DNA of 64,000 nucleotides from Lophius americanus (lineage: Eukaryota > Chordata > Actinopteri > Lophiiformes > Lophiidae): NCBI GenBank assembly GCA_037951165.1, contig JBBDHG010000116.1, positions 4,255,501 to 4,319,500 on the forward strand, read 5' to 3'. Position numbers and translations under genes: made by a program. The notes under the pieces were generated by a model. It did not search any database, was not told where the DNA came from, and saw only the letters and a program-made list of their open reading frames with translations. Position 1 is the stretch's first letter. Every line of letters starts with the position of its first letter. Shown piece by piece: positions 11,145-23,900 of this stretch.

Positions 11145-11685
11145 GTATGTCTCTAATTTGATGATTGTATGTATATAATATGCACAAATTATATTTGAAC
11201 ATATATAAATCCTACTTATAAATATTGTAAATACTTTGCATCATATCATTTATCTAACATCATTCCCCGTGAATAAACACCAAGCATCAATCCGTTTCAC
11301 AGTCAACAAGAAAATCTCCTCGCACACGGACGTGACACAGTTAATACCATGTGCTACATGTCACATGAGCAATATCGTGGCGAAGCTAAGCTAACCCAAA
11401 CAACAGCAGTCGCGAATGGTAAGACAGCGTGTGCCGAATACACAGATCGTTGTCATCTTACTGGCTGCCTCCCTGGTCTTTGTAACTTATCACTTCTGCA
11501 CGGTTTTATCGACCATTCAGTCGTTTGGCGTCTAGATGCTTGAGCCTTCTCTTCCGGTTTGCTTTCGCTGTGACGCTGTGCATTTCTTTTAATGGTTCGG
11601 GTTGCTCAGACGGACATTGGTTCCAGCTGGTGGTGTACTCTTCGCTGATTAGATCCATAAAGTGGCCGATGTGATAGTGAACGTA
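11145..11685. other. Non-coding stretch before LINE fragment
   Basis: Nothing recognised apart from sequence near 11640-11690 that may be a degraded upstream part of the following L2 fragment. Confidence 0.35.
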
Positions 11686-11687
11686 CG

Positions 11688-12380
11688 ATGAGATCTGAGG
11701 TTGACTTGACAGAGAGCTTCAACTCTTGGAACCAATCAAATCCGGTTCTCCTCTCCACAGACGCTGGCTTCCTCAACATCCTCATCCTCCTCAACCACAA
11801 TGCTGCCTTTGACACCAATCATCACACTATCCTTTTCGCCCGCCTGGAATCCTCTCTCGACAATGCCGGTACCGCCCTCTCCTCTCCTCACAAACTGACA
11901 ACAGTTCTTCTATAACATCAACAACACATCCTCCACTGCTCCTCCTCGGTTCCCACGTTGTCCCCCAAAGTTTGGTGTTTGGTCCTCTCCTCCATGTCCT
12001 CCCCGTTGGCGCCGTTATAAATCGTCATGGTCTCCGTTTCCACTGCTACGCCAACGACATCCAGCTACACACTCACAAACATGGAGTCTGTAACAGCTTC
12101 AACCCACTCGGTTCCTACAAACTGCCTCATTGAAAGAAAATCATGGCTGCGAGCCAACTTCCTCAAATCGATGTGTGAAGAACATGGTATTTTAATCATT
12201 GGTCTAAACTCCCTCATCATAAACGCACAAAAGAGCTCCATCAACTTCTACACCACAACCCTCCTTACATGTCCCGAACCTCGGACTCACCCTTGATTCA
12301 AACCTCTCACTCTCGACACTCATATTAAACTGTTAACCAGATTTGGCTTCTACCATCTTCACCCTTCAATGTACTGCTCA
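11688..12380 (+). mobile_element. L2-type LINE reverse transcriptase, decayed
   Basis: Reverse transcriptase motifs of an L2/Maui-like non-LTR retrotransposon can be read in order with frameshifts. DAGFLNILILLNHNAAFDT and HHTILFARLESSL (near 11760-11850) correspond to the palm motif LLDLSAAFDTVNH. LHVLPVGAVINRHGLRFHCY then ANDIQL (near 11990-12060) corresponds to the catalytic YADD box. Its first catalytic Asp is replaced: YAND. LIERKSWLRANFLK (near 12125-12170) matches EIKSWLxANFLKLN. LDSNLSLSTL, close to the expected LDSNLSF, follows near 12290. The GVPQGS region between the first two motifs is degraded. Stops, frameshifts and the altered active site show a dead copy. It lies opposite in strand to the host neurexin exon. 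Confidence 0.88.
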
Positions 12381-12434
12381 ACCCTTTGGCTGATCACATG
12401 TTGAGTCACTATTTCTTACTGAAAAAAGTGTGGC

Positions 12435-12600
12435 ATGTAACTGAACCTTTAAAATGTTAGGTCCCAGTGGAAGCATGTAAAAACTAAAGGGTAAGGGTTC
12501 AAGGGTGGATCCGTGGGGGACACCACAAGTCAAATGAGCCACACAGGGGTAGGCGTTAACCAGTAAGTTAAGCATGAGTAAAATTCTTTGGGGCATGTTT
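12435..12600 (-). mobile_element. L2-type LINE RT fragment, minus strand
   Basis: On the minus strand a frame reads AHLTCGVPHGSTLEPLPFSF followed by YMLPLGPNILK. This matches the RT motif TCGVPQGS-LGPLLFSLYMLPLG of L2-type LINEs, with Q to H and G to E changes. Only this motif region is left. It abuts the plus-strand L2 fragment in opposite orientation, so the two are separate insertions. Confidence 0.8.
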
Positions 12601-12920
12601 AAGCATGTGAGGACTTGCTAAACAGAATTATGTAACTTGATACAACAACCAAAAAGCCTAAAGAGGGCCAAAAAGTTTTTTAAGAAGATCCTTTATCAAA
12701 AGGCTGAACAGATCTATTCAAAATGAAAATACAAAGTCTGTTGTACGTACTGTTTAAAAACCTGCTTAACCAAACAATTGGTCATTTTATGGTAAATTTA
12801 GAGTGTCTAAGATATTAAGTCAAACAATGCTCTAAAGAAATAAGATATGCATAGAAATTATTTCCCACATTCGTTCTTGGGGATAACATTAGAGGGTTAG
12901 AACTTAGAACTTAGCCCAAC
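12601..12920. repeat. Unnamed dispersed repeat, copy A
   Basis: This segment is recognisably similar to 16760-17035. Shared blocks are AACTTGATA near 12635, TTTAAAAACCTGCTT followed by GGTCATTTTATGGTA near 12752-12795, GAGTGTCTAAGATATTAA near 12801, and CTTGGGGATAACATTAGAGGGTTA near 12875. The order and spacing are kept. Both copies follow a minus-strand L2 RT fragment. I cannot name the element. Confidence 0.6.
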
Positions 12921-13719
12921 CGCTTCAATTAACCTCTCTCTCTTTTCCGCAGTAAATAATAATACGTTTATACAAATAGTATAAACTTTGATTCAAGCGC
13001 TCATTAAGTCACAATTTGACTGCTGCAAAAGGAAATTCCCTTGAGGATATTTCCATTTTTGAGATATCATCCTTAGAGTAATGGATGGATAGTGATTATG
13101 GCATATTGCAAATGAATACTTCCCGCCCTGACTGACAATGGAAAGGAAGCCTAAAAATGTCAGTTATTCAGATATTTGGTGGATTGGAAACAACAAAACA
13201 ACTTGTAGGCTTTATAAAGAAGTGAATGCAGCCAGGATAAAATTCAATTTTTAAGTCAGTGCTATGAGTAAAGGAGTAAAACTTAATAGGGAAACAAATA
13301 AGACATCTGAAATAATGTTAAATGTGGGAAGGTTCTAAGGCCACCAAACAATTTGTGAGAGACATAATCAGACAGATGGAGATGTAGAGCAACCTTGTGC
13401 CAGTCAGTGACTCAGGGCATGTTTATTCAACCCTGATGTTGATTAGCAGTGAAAGGTCACATGACACTTTGGCCTCTGCTGACACTAGTCCATGCACAAT
13501 AACATACAAGGTGCGAAAGGCCCACGATGGATTCTGAACCAGAGGGCACTCTCATGATGTGTTACACACTCGAGTGACACAAGGGTCAACACCAAGAGCT
13601 CAGTCAAGCATGCTATGTAGAGATTTATGTGTCCGCCTGTAACGTGGACCATATTCCACCACTCACAGTGTCCGAGCCATGCGTCTAAACACAAAGGTGA
13701 GGTCCTCTCTTTGACATTC
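12921..13719. other. Non-coding stretch
   Basis: About 800 bases. No repeat or coding signature was recognised. Confidence 0.4.
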
Positions 13720-14685
13720 CAGTCAGCTCAGATCTGTCATCGACAAACTGAGAAAACATTGGCTGGATCCCGTTGCACGTATGTTTACTGACCTAAGGTG
13801 AGACCATGCCTCCTTCGACATATCAGATTAAAATTCAGAGGCCGTCCCACAGGACCATCTTAAAGTATGCAGATGATACACAGATGATACACGGTCATAG
13901 TCAGCCGGCTACAGGAACGTGAGTCTGGCCACGGTCCAGTCATTGATGACTTTGTGAAAAATGTTTTCAATTCAAAATATCTAAAACCAAAGATATGCAC
14001 ATCGATTTTTAGAAAAAAGACCCCCACACATGACGTCACATGTATTTAAGGAATGTGTGTGTGTCCAGTTTTACGAATATCTTGGGGCAATTATCGACTC
14101 ACAGCTGTCTTTTAAGGTAAATTGTGAAGCTGTGTGTAAAAGAAGCAGCTGCTTGAGGAGATTTTTCCCGATTCCACGTTAACAAAACCACGATAAACTA
14201 ATTTTATCGTGCTTTTATGGAATCTGTTTTATCTTTTTCTTTGGTATCATGGTTTGGTTACCTTTCTATAAGCATTAGACATTCTCTTAACAAGATTGTT
14301 AAAAGACCAAGTAAACTGATAGGGGAGCCAAGGTTTAACTTGGGATCATTATATATCAGGCATTATCTACAGTGGGCAGCTGACTCCACCCTCTGCTCCA
14401 CCCTCTGCACGGGGAATTCAGTTCCTTTCTTTTGGGCGTAGATTGTCCCTCCCTAAGGGCTGAACAAGGCACTACAGAAATAGTTTTATTCCAGCAGCCA
14501 TTATCGAGTGGAACAAGTTAAGACATCGTCGAGTCACACCGTTTTTTTTCTTTCAAAATTGGAATCTCTGAGCATTTTTTGCACTTTTCACCTTCATATT
14601 TGTATGTCTTTTAAGAATTGCTAGATCCCTGCAAACGAATCTACCTACGGGTACAAATAAAGTAACCTGAACCTGAACCAACAGG
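13720..14685 (+). mobile_element. Jockey/CR1-like (Rex1-like) LINE, 3' half, decayed
   Basis: Non-LTR retrotransposon RT sequence. In order: VIDKLRKHWLDP (near 13740), a weak VPQ remnant (near 13845), KYADDTQMIHGHSQPAT (near 13865, the catalytic YADD box), MHIDF (near 13997), and YLGAIIDSQLSFK in a second frame near 14080. MESVLSFSLVSWFGYL and SLNKIVKRPSKLIGEP follow in one frame at 14217-14330. This order is that of teleost jockey/CR1-type ORF2 proteins. The 3' end carries AATAAAG followed by CCTGAACCTGAACC near 14660, a short terminal tandem repeat typical of LINE ends. Stops break the frame. Clade assignment beyond CR1/jockey is from memory. Confidence 0.82.
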
Positions 14686-15090
14686 GAATGGAAATGTGTT
14701 TATTTATTCCTGTCTCTAAAAATGGCAGTGAGGAGGTGCGGGCGTACGCTGCTATCTTTGATGAATAAAGGTTAATGCAGCTATCGTCACGGCAACGTAC
14801 AATACATCATACGACTTGAGAATATCATTATGAAGTATTTAGATTCTGCAGCTGCTGCTTTTATAGGAGGGCATCCTCTGAAAACAGTTAATGGCATATT
14901 GGACAACAAAAAATACACTACTATTCAGCAAATTATATAAGCCATACGAAAACTCATTTCTACACTCTTACAGAGGATGTTGTTGTTGTTCTCATTACAT
15001 GACTCTCTTTTTTTAAAGGACAATTAAAACAAGGGAGATTCATTGCCCGAAGGAAATATCACTAGATTTCGGATTCTATAAATATTCACA
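14686..15090. other. Non-coding stretch
   Basis: Nothing recognised. Confidence 0.35.
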
Positions 15091-15460
15091 AGAACTGTGT
15101 TTAAAATAATCAAAAAAAAAATTGTTATCAGCGAATTAAACGTGGATGTTGTTGAGCTTTCTATGTGGAAACAACTAAATAGTCACATTTATTGCGGTTT
15201 AACAAGAGATTATATTATACTCATTACTTTAATGTTATAATAAAATGTTTTAGGAGTACAAAATGATGTATATTGGTTTCAACATAACCATGTTTAGTAA
15301 ATTAAAAATGTAATAAAGTTTTGTTCACTAAATAAAAAAAAAACCTTGATTAAATTTTGCTAAATCTTTTTGCAATTATTCAACTTAGTTTTGTGGACCT
15401 TTTGACACAACTAAGTTGAGTTAATTTGATGCTTTATATTCTTTAGTGTAATAACAGTCA
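15091..15460. repeat. AT-rich block, possible MITE
   Basis: AT-rich sequence with TCAACTTAGTTTTGTGG and ACAACTAAGTTGAGTTAATTTG near 15381-15426, which form a partial inverted repeat. It is followed by TTCTTTAGTGTAAT. Such AACTTAA-rich blocks ending in AGTGTA are abundant in fish genomes. TTAAACGTGGATGTTGTT near 15135 is shared with the block at 6400-6929. Confidence 0.4.
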
Positions 15461-15593
15461 TGTGATGAACATATATTTTGTTTTCCATGAGGGATAAGGA
15501 GTACAAGCCACAAACATACATATAGAAATGTTTTATCAAAGTGTCTGGGTAATAGTCTCCCCCTGAAGACATGAAGATGTTTGAGAGGAGTTT

Positions 15594-15632
15594 TGTGTGT
15601 GTGAGTGTGTGTGTGTGTGTGTGAGTGTGTGC
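15594..15632. repeat. (GT)n microsatellite
   Basis: GT units with two GAGT interruptions. Confidence 0.92.
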
Positions 15633-16419
15633 AAACACTCTCTAGCCTCTTTGGCTTTATGAAACCTCGTCCCCCATAACTGACAGATTACGGTGACCTT
15701 TCCTCTTTATCTCTCCAGACAGATATTAAAACTTTCTGTTATGGCTCCTCGCCGAGCGGAGGATCTCATTTCATAAACTAACCCAGCAGCTGCCACGGCT
15801 ATGCTTCCATCTTTATTATTTCTTTTTCATTAATCTAGGGGGTAATTAAGAGTCAGGGAGATGGTGGTTCTGGGAGTGGAGGTGGTGGCCATGGGGTTCT
15901 TCACAAGGAAGCATTAAAACCACTTAAATAGACATTAAGAACAGGTGAGGCCACTTTGTGAGTTGTTGAAGTCAATAAATGTAATTATATCCAATTTAAT
16001 CGATACAAATGTGGTAGTTTTATCAATTTAGCCCACTTACGCAGCTGCAACTTAAAATCCAAACTTTTTAGACCACCAAAATATGTTTAAAGTGACACAA
16101 ACTTAATTTCAGTAAATGACATCATCAAAACAGCTTGTCTTAAATGATTATATGTCGTACAGAATAAACAAAATGAAGTTATTAAACTGTATCTAATGGA
16201 TCCCAGCGTTGAGGAAGTTGTTGACATACCTTGATTAGGCTATTTCAATAAATCATGATACAAAATCTAATTTGGGAAACAGTCGAGAGTGGGAGGGATG
16301 AGGGAAATCAGAAAATGGTTTGATTCTCAAATTTTTGATAATAAAAAAAAATGAAATCACCAGAGAAATTAATGGTTTATGACCACAAAAGGGGGAAGAG
16401 CCCATGAAATATTATGCGC
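15633..16419. other. Non-coding stretch
   Basis: About 800 bases without a recognised element. The part at 15660-15920 is less AT-rich and repeat-free. Confidence 0.35.
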
Positions 16420-16510
16420 TATCAACCATCACTTTATTCCTCAACAGTATGCTCACAAGTAAGGGGCCAAGAATGGAGCTCTGGGGGCCACCACAGGCCA
16501 AACGGGACCC
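16420..16510 (-). mobile_element. L2-type LINE RT fragment, minus strand
   Basis: The minus strand reads GSRLACGGPQSSILGPLLVS, matching the L2 RT motif LTCGVPQGSILGPLLFS. Only about 30 codons survive. It is the second such minus-strand motif-only fragment; the first is at 12435-12600. Confidence 0.75.
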
Positions 16511-16667
16511 CGAGGAGGTGTCAGTACTTTTAGTATTTCATGTTATGATTATTTCATATTTTGTTTCATCATATTATTAATATCCATTATATTCATTCTA
16601 TAAACTACATATATATAGAAGGATGTTTATGTCAGATGACTATACATATATGTGTGCATGGATCAAT

Positions 16668-16670
<3 letters not shown>

Positions 16671-16709
<39 letters not shown>
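16671..16709. repeat. (CT)n microsatellite
   Basis: About nineteen uninterrupted CT units, followed by TATCTATATCCATCCATTCATC. Confidence 0.95.
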
Positions 16710-16715
<6 letters not shown>

Positions 16716-16754
16716 ATCCATCCATTCATCTATCGTGACTTGAGAGAAAGTCAT

Positions 16755-17040
16755 GGATTACTATACAGAAATATTTAACTTGATATAGACAAAAAAGTCT
16801 ATTAAGGGGTCACTCAGTTTTCTTAAAATATGTTTTATCAAAATTTGTGCTATAATCTTATTAAAAATGACTATTTTCTATGAAAAAAAAATTTCACAAT
16901 GAAATAATGACCATTTAAAAACACGCTTGGCCACATGTTTCGTCATTTTAGGGTATATTTTGAGTGTCTTGTAAAATATTAAATAAAATAAATGTTTCTT
17001 GGGGAGGACACTAAAGGGTTAATCTTGGAAAAAGCCTTCC
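16755..17040. repeat. Unnamed dispersed repeat, copy B
   Basis: Diverged partner of 12601-12920. It shares AACTTGATATAGACAAAAAAG, TTTAAAAACACGCTTGGCC, TCGTCATTTTAGGGTATA, TTGAGTGTCTTG and CTTGGGGAGGACACTAAAGG followed by GTTAA, in the same order. Same orientation as copy A. Confidence 0.6.
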
Positions 17041-17911
17041 ATTTGGTAATTGCCCCCTTCTCGCTCTTTAATTTGAGGTGACTCCCTCCATTATTCACTC
17101 CAAAGGTGTATCATGTATTATAACCATGTCTGTTGGATCGGGGCCGTTCACTGGTGTGTCTGAACAACAGCTGTCTCTCTCAATAATAAAGTCAGATGTC
17201 CATCTAATTGTCCCGGAGAGCTTTTCTCATTTAGCTTTCTGCTTTCCCTCGAATCCTTGCAACACGGAGGATGTCTCCATCAACAGTGACACTTCAGTGC
17301 AGGTGTTTCTAACTGGCATTTTTGGGATTTTCTCGCCTGTGATTCTGTTTGCGTGCTGCGTGTAGAGGAGGCTTCTGGGTAATGATGTATGCAGAATAAT
17401 GGTACCGAATGACTCCAGATTAAACTAGCGAGACTATAATAGATTCTACCACAATTGGTGTATTTACCGAAGGGACATCACTTCACTCACTCTCTAAATG
17501 AGGTCGAGCGAGAGAGGACCGCACAGGACCAAAAAAAAAGAAGAAATTAAAGTATGGATGACAATATTGATTTTGCTGCTACGAATAAATGGATGTGTAA
17601 GAAAAATTGCATTCCAGATGTATTCACCATAGAGTCAGCTAGCGTTGAGCCTTCCTGCTCCTCTCATGAAGGCTATACGGCGTCCGTGGTCCCTGAAAGA
17701 CAGCTGCAGACCTAGCAGGGGGCACCAGAGCTGTGGGGCACTACCCCAGACGGTCTGACCCAGAAAAGGCTTACTGAGCCGGGCCTGGTTAAAACAGCGG
17801 GTGGGTGACTCTCAGAATAACTCCCGTTTGTCCTCCTACTCATCTCTGTGTTACTGGCATCATAGCCGGGGCTAACATCTTGCCTCCAGGTTGCTGTGTG
17901 TTTATCTGTGT

Positions 17912-17913
<2 letters not shown>
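17041..17913. other. Non-coding, repeat-poor stretch
   Basis: No repeat recognised. An open frame at 17078-17365 (95 codons) has no family resemblance. Probably unique intron sequence. Confidence 0.4.

Positions 17914-17945
<32 letters not shown>
17914..17945. repeat. (GT)n microsatellite
   Basis: About sixteen GT units. Confidence 0.95.
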
Positions 17946-17948
<3 letters not shown>

Positions 17949-20900
17949 TTGAGGAGAGAATGCAGGAATAGCCAGGAAGTGCGTGTTGTTTACGCATTTT
18001 ATTTTTCTCTGTGATGGTAATACATCTGCCGCTGTTGGAAACAGAGTGTTGCATGCTGTTACATCTGATAATTAGCCAGTTGATTGCTTTTGATCAAGTG
18101 GATCCAAAGAAAAGCAATGCTGACATGCGAAACATCTGCCTTCTGACTCCCGGTGTAAACAGTTCTGGAATATAGCTGAAAGCGATTGCTGGTAATCCAT
18201 CAGGGAAATGGTCTCCTCGGCTTGGGCTATTGCCTTTTTCTAATTATTGGGACTGCCAGCTTTGATAACTATGGCCTATCTGTCACATATGTAAAGATTG
18301 AGCCTTGCTTGACTAAGTAAAGATTGCATGGCAGTGTACGCCAGTGAGTAGGCGGAGTAAGCAGGAAGGGCGAAAAGCTTCATTTGTCAAAACAGATGAG
18401 TAGTCTGCTCCTTTGTCCATTTATCATGCCTTGCTAGCACTTATGTGGATCCTTCAAATCTGAAAGGCTTTTTTGAATGTTACCCTGTAGATAGGTCACC
18501 ACTAGCAGAGTGCAAATGGTGCGGACTGAGCAGTCACCATGACAGCCGAGGTTCAGCAGAGTGGCCGAGAGAAGCTTATTTTCATATGTTTATTAATTAA
18601 ACATGCATGAGGGTTCTGCTAATTGCTCTTGGAAGACATCCAACCACCGAGCCCCATTTTTCCACAGTTGGCAGAGCTCTTTGCAAAAGGAAAGGAACAG
18701 CTTGTCGGCTGCAGTCTCAGCTGAGTGGGAGGAATCCATGGGACCAAAATGAACGGGAAAATAGCAGACGATAGAACGGTGGCTGGACTGTTTGTCACAT
18801 GAGTGAATCTTGCAGAACCCTACCTGCTGCCAAGTACCCTCTTACCCTTACACGTATGTTGCAAAATGATTCTCCACTGCTGTAGATGGATTTGCTCATA
18901 TGCCCGTGTCCTTAAACGTCTCACGTCATGGACATGTGGGTTCCTTATTTTCAGGTTGCGTGATTAAAAGTTATCGTAAAACTGTTGATCCTCCCGTCAC
19001 CTCAGCCTCGTGCTGCATTGACTAATTAACAGTGTTGTGAAAATACGGTTTTTATTTTTTGTTAGTATCTCCCGATAAGTTGTCGGATCTTCAGACTAAT
19101 TTTTTACGTAAAATAAAGTTAATCCTGACAAAATACAATTAAGATATTACTTTACTAAATCAGGCAAAACGTTGATCGTTACCTAAATAACCAATGTGAA
19201 AGGTTATTTCTCACAAATTCATTAAACTGCATTAATGACTTATTTCGACTGAACAGAACACAGACAGACCTGATTAGCATGAGTGATGATGCCAATAAAA
19301 CAATATAACAAAATCAAAAGAACTTCCAGAGGAGATGAAGAAGCAGGTAATAGAAATACCTTAGTTAAGGATGGGTAATCTGAAAGTCTCTGTAACACCA
19401 CTAATCCATGAAGCACATTAATCTGCAAATGATGAACAACAGGAAACATCTGCAGAAGTGGTCAACCATCCAAAGGTCCTCCAAAGGAGTAGGTCAGGAA
19501 AGATCCAATGAAACCATTTAAAGGATCTGCAGGTCTCTCTCACCTCAATAAAAGACAGTATTCATGCTCACAAAATTTGAAGGTTGCCAAAATTGCTAAA
19601 AACTTCCAAACGTTAAGAGTTCTTGTAACTCAAAAAAGATTATTCTGTGTTTTGAGTCATGGAAATGACAGCAGGAATATAGTTTTTAACATGAAGTAGT
19701 TTGTAGCAACTGTAGTTTCTCAATTATATTGTTGTGGGAAATTACTTTCCCTTTTTCTTAAACTTTTTAATCGAGTGGGTTTTATATTTCCAAAAGGAAA
19801 ACTTAGAAGGTAGGCGTGAGTACAAACTAAAATTAAGACATGTGTTGCAAATTCTTGCATGTAGTTACCCTGTTCCTAACTGGTTGAACCGAAGAAATCA
19901 TGACACTCCTTTCCCCCGTGGCAGAGACGACTGAAAGAATAATGCACTTCCTTCCCCTTCTTAATTGTGCCGGAATAACGTTGTGACACCAATCCTTCAA
20001 TCACTCCTGAAGATTCCTCCCTTATGGGTTCACTTCCTCTGATTGTGGGGTGGGCGGGGGGGGTGGGTGGTGACAATGTCCTCATTCTGACACAGTTTCT
20101 GTTATATATAAATACATATATACATATTTTTATTTATTTTTATTGTTTTTTTAAACACATCTCACAAATGTGCCACAAAGAGAAATCTCTTCATGTCTCC
20201 ATTCAGGCAGCACTTGGGGAAATGAGCTGAAGGAAACAAAAGGCATTTTTTGCTTTGTTTGCTGGAGCCATGTAGAGTTTTGGCTCGAGTGTTTCCCTCT
20301 GACTGACCCCCTTTCCAGGACAAAGCGGCTCGGAACACCATCCGCAATGACTCAAAGTGAGCGAGTGTGATGGTGTGTCCCTCTTTTCCCACCACATCCG
20401 TCTCTGGGGACATCTAGAGCCAATTCTGTCATCAAACAGTACTGTTGATGACTCGACCCGGTCTTTCAGGTTAACGCCACCAAATTGGCCTGTTTGCATA
20501 TCGTATTGCATCCAAACATATTAATCTCTATCTTATTAGTTGTTTTTTTTCATTCTCTCTCTCCACACCTGTGCCAGCCTATATATACCTCCGATTCAGA
20601 TTTGGTTTTATTTCGGTCATATTTACATTTCTCCCATCCTCATATACGCAGACATGCGTACTTACACATGTAATTTATAACAAACCAAAGTTCATCTACG
20701 GGTATATACATAGAAATATCAATTCATAGAATTCAATACAGGTGTAGGCTGAAGCTAAAGCTCAGTTTGCCTTCCCTTTTTACACATCAGATTTTGTTTT
20801 ACTATATTTTCTAAAACTAACAAAAGTAAATACTGTCGAAAATTAGTCCTTAGTGCCCCCCCCCAAAAAACATCAAACCACAAACAGCTTGAAGAGCTGT

Positions 20901-23900
20901 GTGTGTGGCAAAAGCTGCTGCTAAATAAAAAAAAAATGCTGCGCACCTTATCGGCCAGATGATGCCCCATGAAATATTTTGCAGTGAACATCAATTGGCT
21001 ACTTTATGACAGGTTTGCACAGCTCAAACACAAACCTCGCAGCTCCATCGGTAATCGTAAAGCAGAGAGGAAAACAAGACAATTGTTGTTCAGTGAGGTA
21101 AAACCAGAGTCACTCATATCAGCGGGGATGGATTTATGGTAACAATACTCCCTCGCACACAGAAGAGAGACAAGAGCTGAAAAGAGAGAAGAGGGTAACT
21201 AAATCTAAAGAATAGAGGGAATTTTCGCTTCTAAAGAAACAATCCAATATCATTTTTTCGCTTGTTTTGTCATTTATTTCTAAGAACTAAAGTGAAAAAT
21301 GGAAAACAAACTGAATGAGCTTAATGACAAAAAAGAAAGAAAAAAAAAAGACGTTATATTAGCTGTTATATTAATTGCCTTAAGAAAGACACCAGGCTCC
21401 ATAGAAAGCTTACGGTTGGGCTGTGCGTTCAAATATGACGAGTTGTAAAGATCTATTGTTGGAAAAGAGGTCCTGATTAAGACCTTTGAATACAGCTTTC
21501 AGAAATGAAGGTCTGCACAGACTGGCTAAGTCCTTAGAGGATAATGCTTCTATAATTTGAAACCATTGAGGGGCTACATTGGTAGCTCGTCCAAGAGGGT
21601 TAACAGCAGCTCTGCTCATCTTTCTTTGTTGTAGTATTGTTGCTCTATACCCAGAATGCTTTATCCACTTTTATCATCACACTGTAATCTTGATAGTGAT
21701 GCTAAAACTACAGCAGTCATGTGTTGAGTGATGACATTCATCGTGTTTCGTTCAATCTCCCACACATCTCCCCTCAGTCTCTGGCCTCCTCTCCAAGCAG
21801 CAGAAATGAATTGGCAGCAGACCAACCACTCAAGTAACAGTGAGTGGACTTAATATACTTGGCCTGTGGACCAACACGCCCACTCAGTACACGTAACTGC
21901 CCTGGTTTCACACACTTTATCAGTGGAGTAACCCCGGCAGCCTAAAGGTGAATCCAATTCTGAACTCACTGCCAAATTCTGGCTGTGGTATTTATTAAGC
22001 GCTCCCTTTCTCCTGAGAGGGCTCTTTTGCCTTTTCAGATCTTTCATTCTCAGTTCTAAATATAAATGTATGCTGATGGCTCCTCAAATTCATTCTTAAT
22101 GCTGCTCATTTTCAGTACAACAACAGCAACAGTGAATAACGACGTGTTTTTTGAGCCTGCCAGCAGCAGCAGTTGATGTTGATAGACTTGCAAAATTGAA
22201 AGTGGCGACTGAGCGAGGATACATTAATCATTGGCGCCTTGAGTACATTATCAAGTGCTGGGGAACAAGGGCGTGCGCTCTACATGGATAAACAGATGTA
22301 AACATCTATTAAGCCTCTCAAGACTTCAGAGACATTCTCTCTTTGTCCATCTATTCCTGCTGCTGTCCTTTTTTTCTCTACTAATCTTTCGCTCCAATGT
22401 CTGAGGGACTACGTTCAAGGTAGAAACGCCCTCCCAAAGGCGTTCGACAGGAACGTGAGGCTGTAGGAGGGATAAAGTCAACCATAATGTTTAGATAGGA
22501 GTGGATTAAGCTCAAGCTTGGTTATTGGAGGTATCACTGGAATAAAAATGTAGGGGTATTTCTTTGAGTAAATGTAATGTAATGTTCATAAAAATGTATT
22601 TAGTTTGGATAAATTGTTTTATATCTACTCTTCCATGTTGCGTCCACGTTTGTGCAGTAGCCTGAATGGACAAACCGCACACTGTCTCTAAGGAGGGGTT
22701 TTCATCTCTACGGGTCAAAAGAAAGGCAGAAAGATGTTGAAAAAATGTTTCAACACTAAAGAAGAATGAGGAAGAAAATGATGAATACGCTGGTAATAAA
22801 CAAGTTGAGGGACAAGTGAGATGAATAGATGAGGGTCAGCTAAATTCCAAAACATCAGCTAAAATTCTTGGAGGCAGTTCTAACAGTGCTGCTCAGCCTG
22901 AAACTCCTGCTGAATACGAAAATGTTGGAATTTGTGTACAAGCCCTGTACGAGATTAGATGTTTGTTTCAGGATGGCACTGAAATCACGCACGTATCAGC
23001 ATTATTAGTCAAAAATGGAGGAGAATAGTTTAATTGCAGGTGTGCGTATCCAGAATAATGCAGACACCTGTGCGTTCAAACAGAAAATGAGAATATTAGT
23101 CATACAGGATAGGTCATCGCGGCGGCGGCAGAGGAGTGAGAATGCTGCATCGTTGCTAATGATTCCTGAATTTAGAGATGTGTCGAATAAATGGGTCGCC
23201 TCGTGTTTGCTTGCCCGTTGCTAATTGCAGCAAGAGAGGGAGCCTTGGCTAAAGTGCATCCAGGGAGGGATGGACATGGACAAGGATGACATTAAAGGAC
23301 CTCAGTGTTGTCCTCTCTTTTGGACCACTCACTACAAACAAAGCTGACTGCATAAATCCTCTTCCTCTTCTTTTAGTTCTCTATCTTTTTGTTGGCTGTT
23401 GTTTTCTTCACGCCTTTGCCTCCGTTTTCCCTCCAGCTCCACCCCACCACTCTCTTCATTTCTCTGAGAACTGGGACATCAGCTTTACATACATTTCCTT
23501 TATGCAGCTAGATTCCTGCTGTCGTGTCAGACTCAACGCACTAATATCTAATATCAATGAAATACCCACATAGTAAATATGAACATGGTGAGAACAACAC
23601 TGTGAATTATAATTACTGGTTCAAAAGACATAAATCTTAATACACACTCACACGGATTTGTCTGTTTGAGCCCATGAGCCCATGAGCCGATTATTAAGCG
23701 CGGTTTAGACAGAGGTAGAAGGAAAATGCAGATGTAGACAATGGCAGGAGGGAGCAGAAATGGGTAGTATTGCCTTCCCAGGTGAGAGACAGGCCAGCTC
23801 TCTTAGACGCTAATAGCTTATTGATCCAGAGAGCCTATCCACTAATTCCCTCTCACAGGATGTATGATGCAAGAACAGTCACATGAAGTCAGTAGAGATA

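Noticed and set aside
10999..11202. Cys/Val-rich minus-strand open frame
   Set aside because: Translation of the CA microsatellite.
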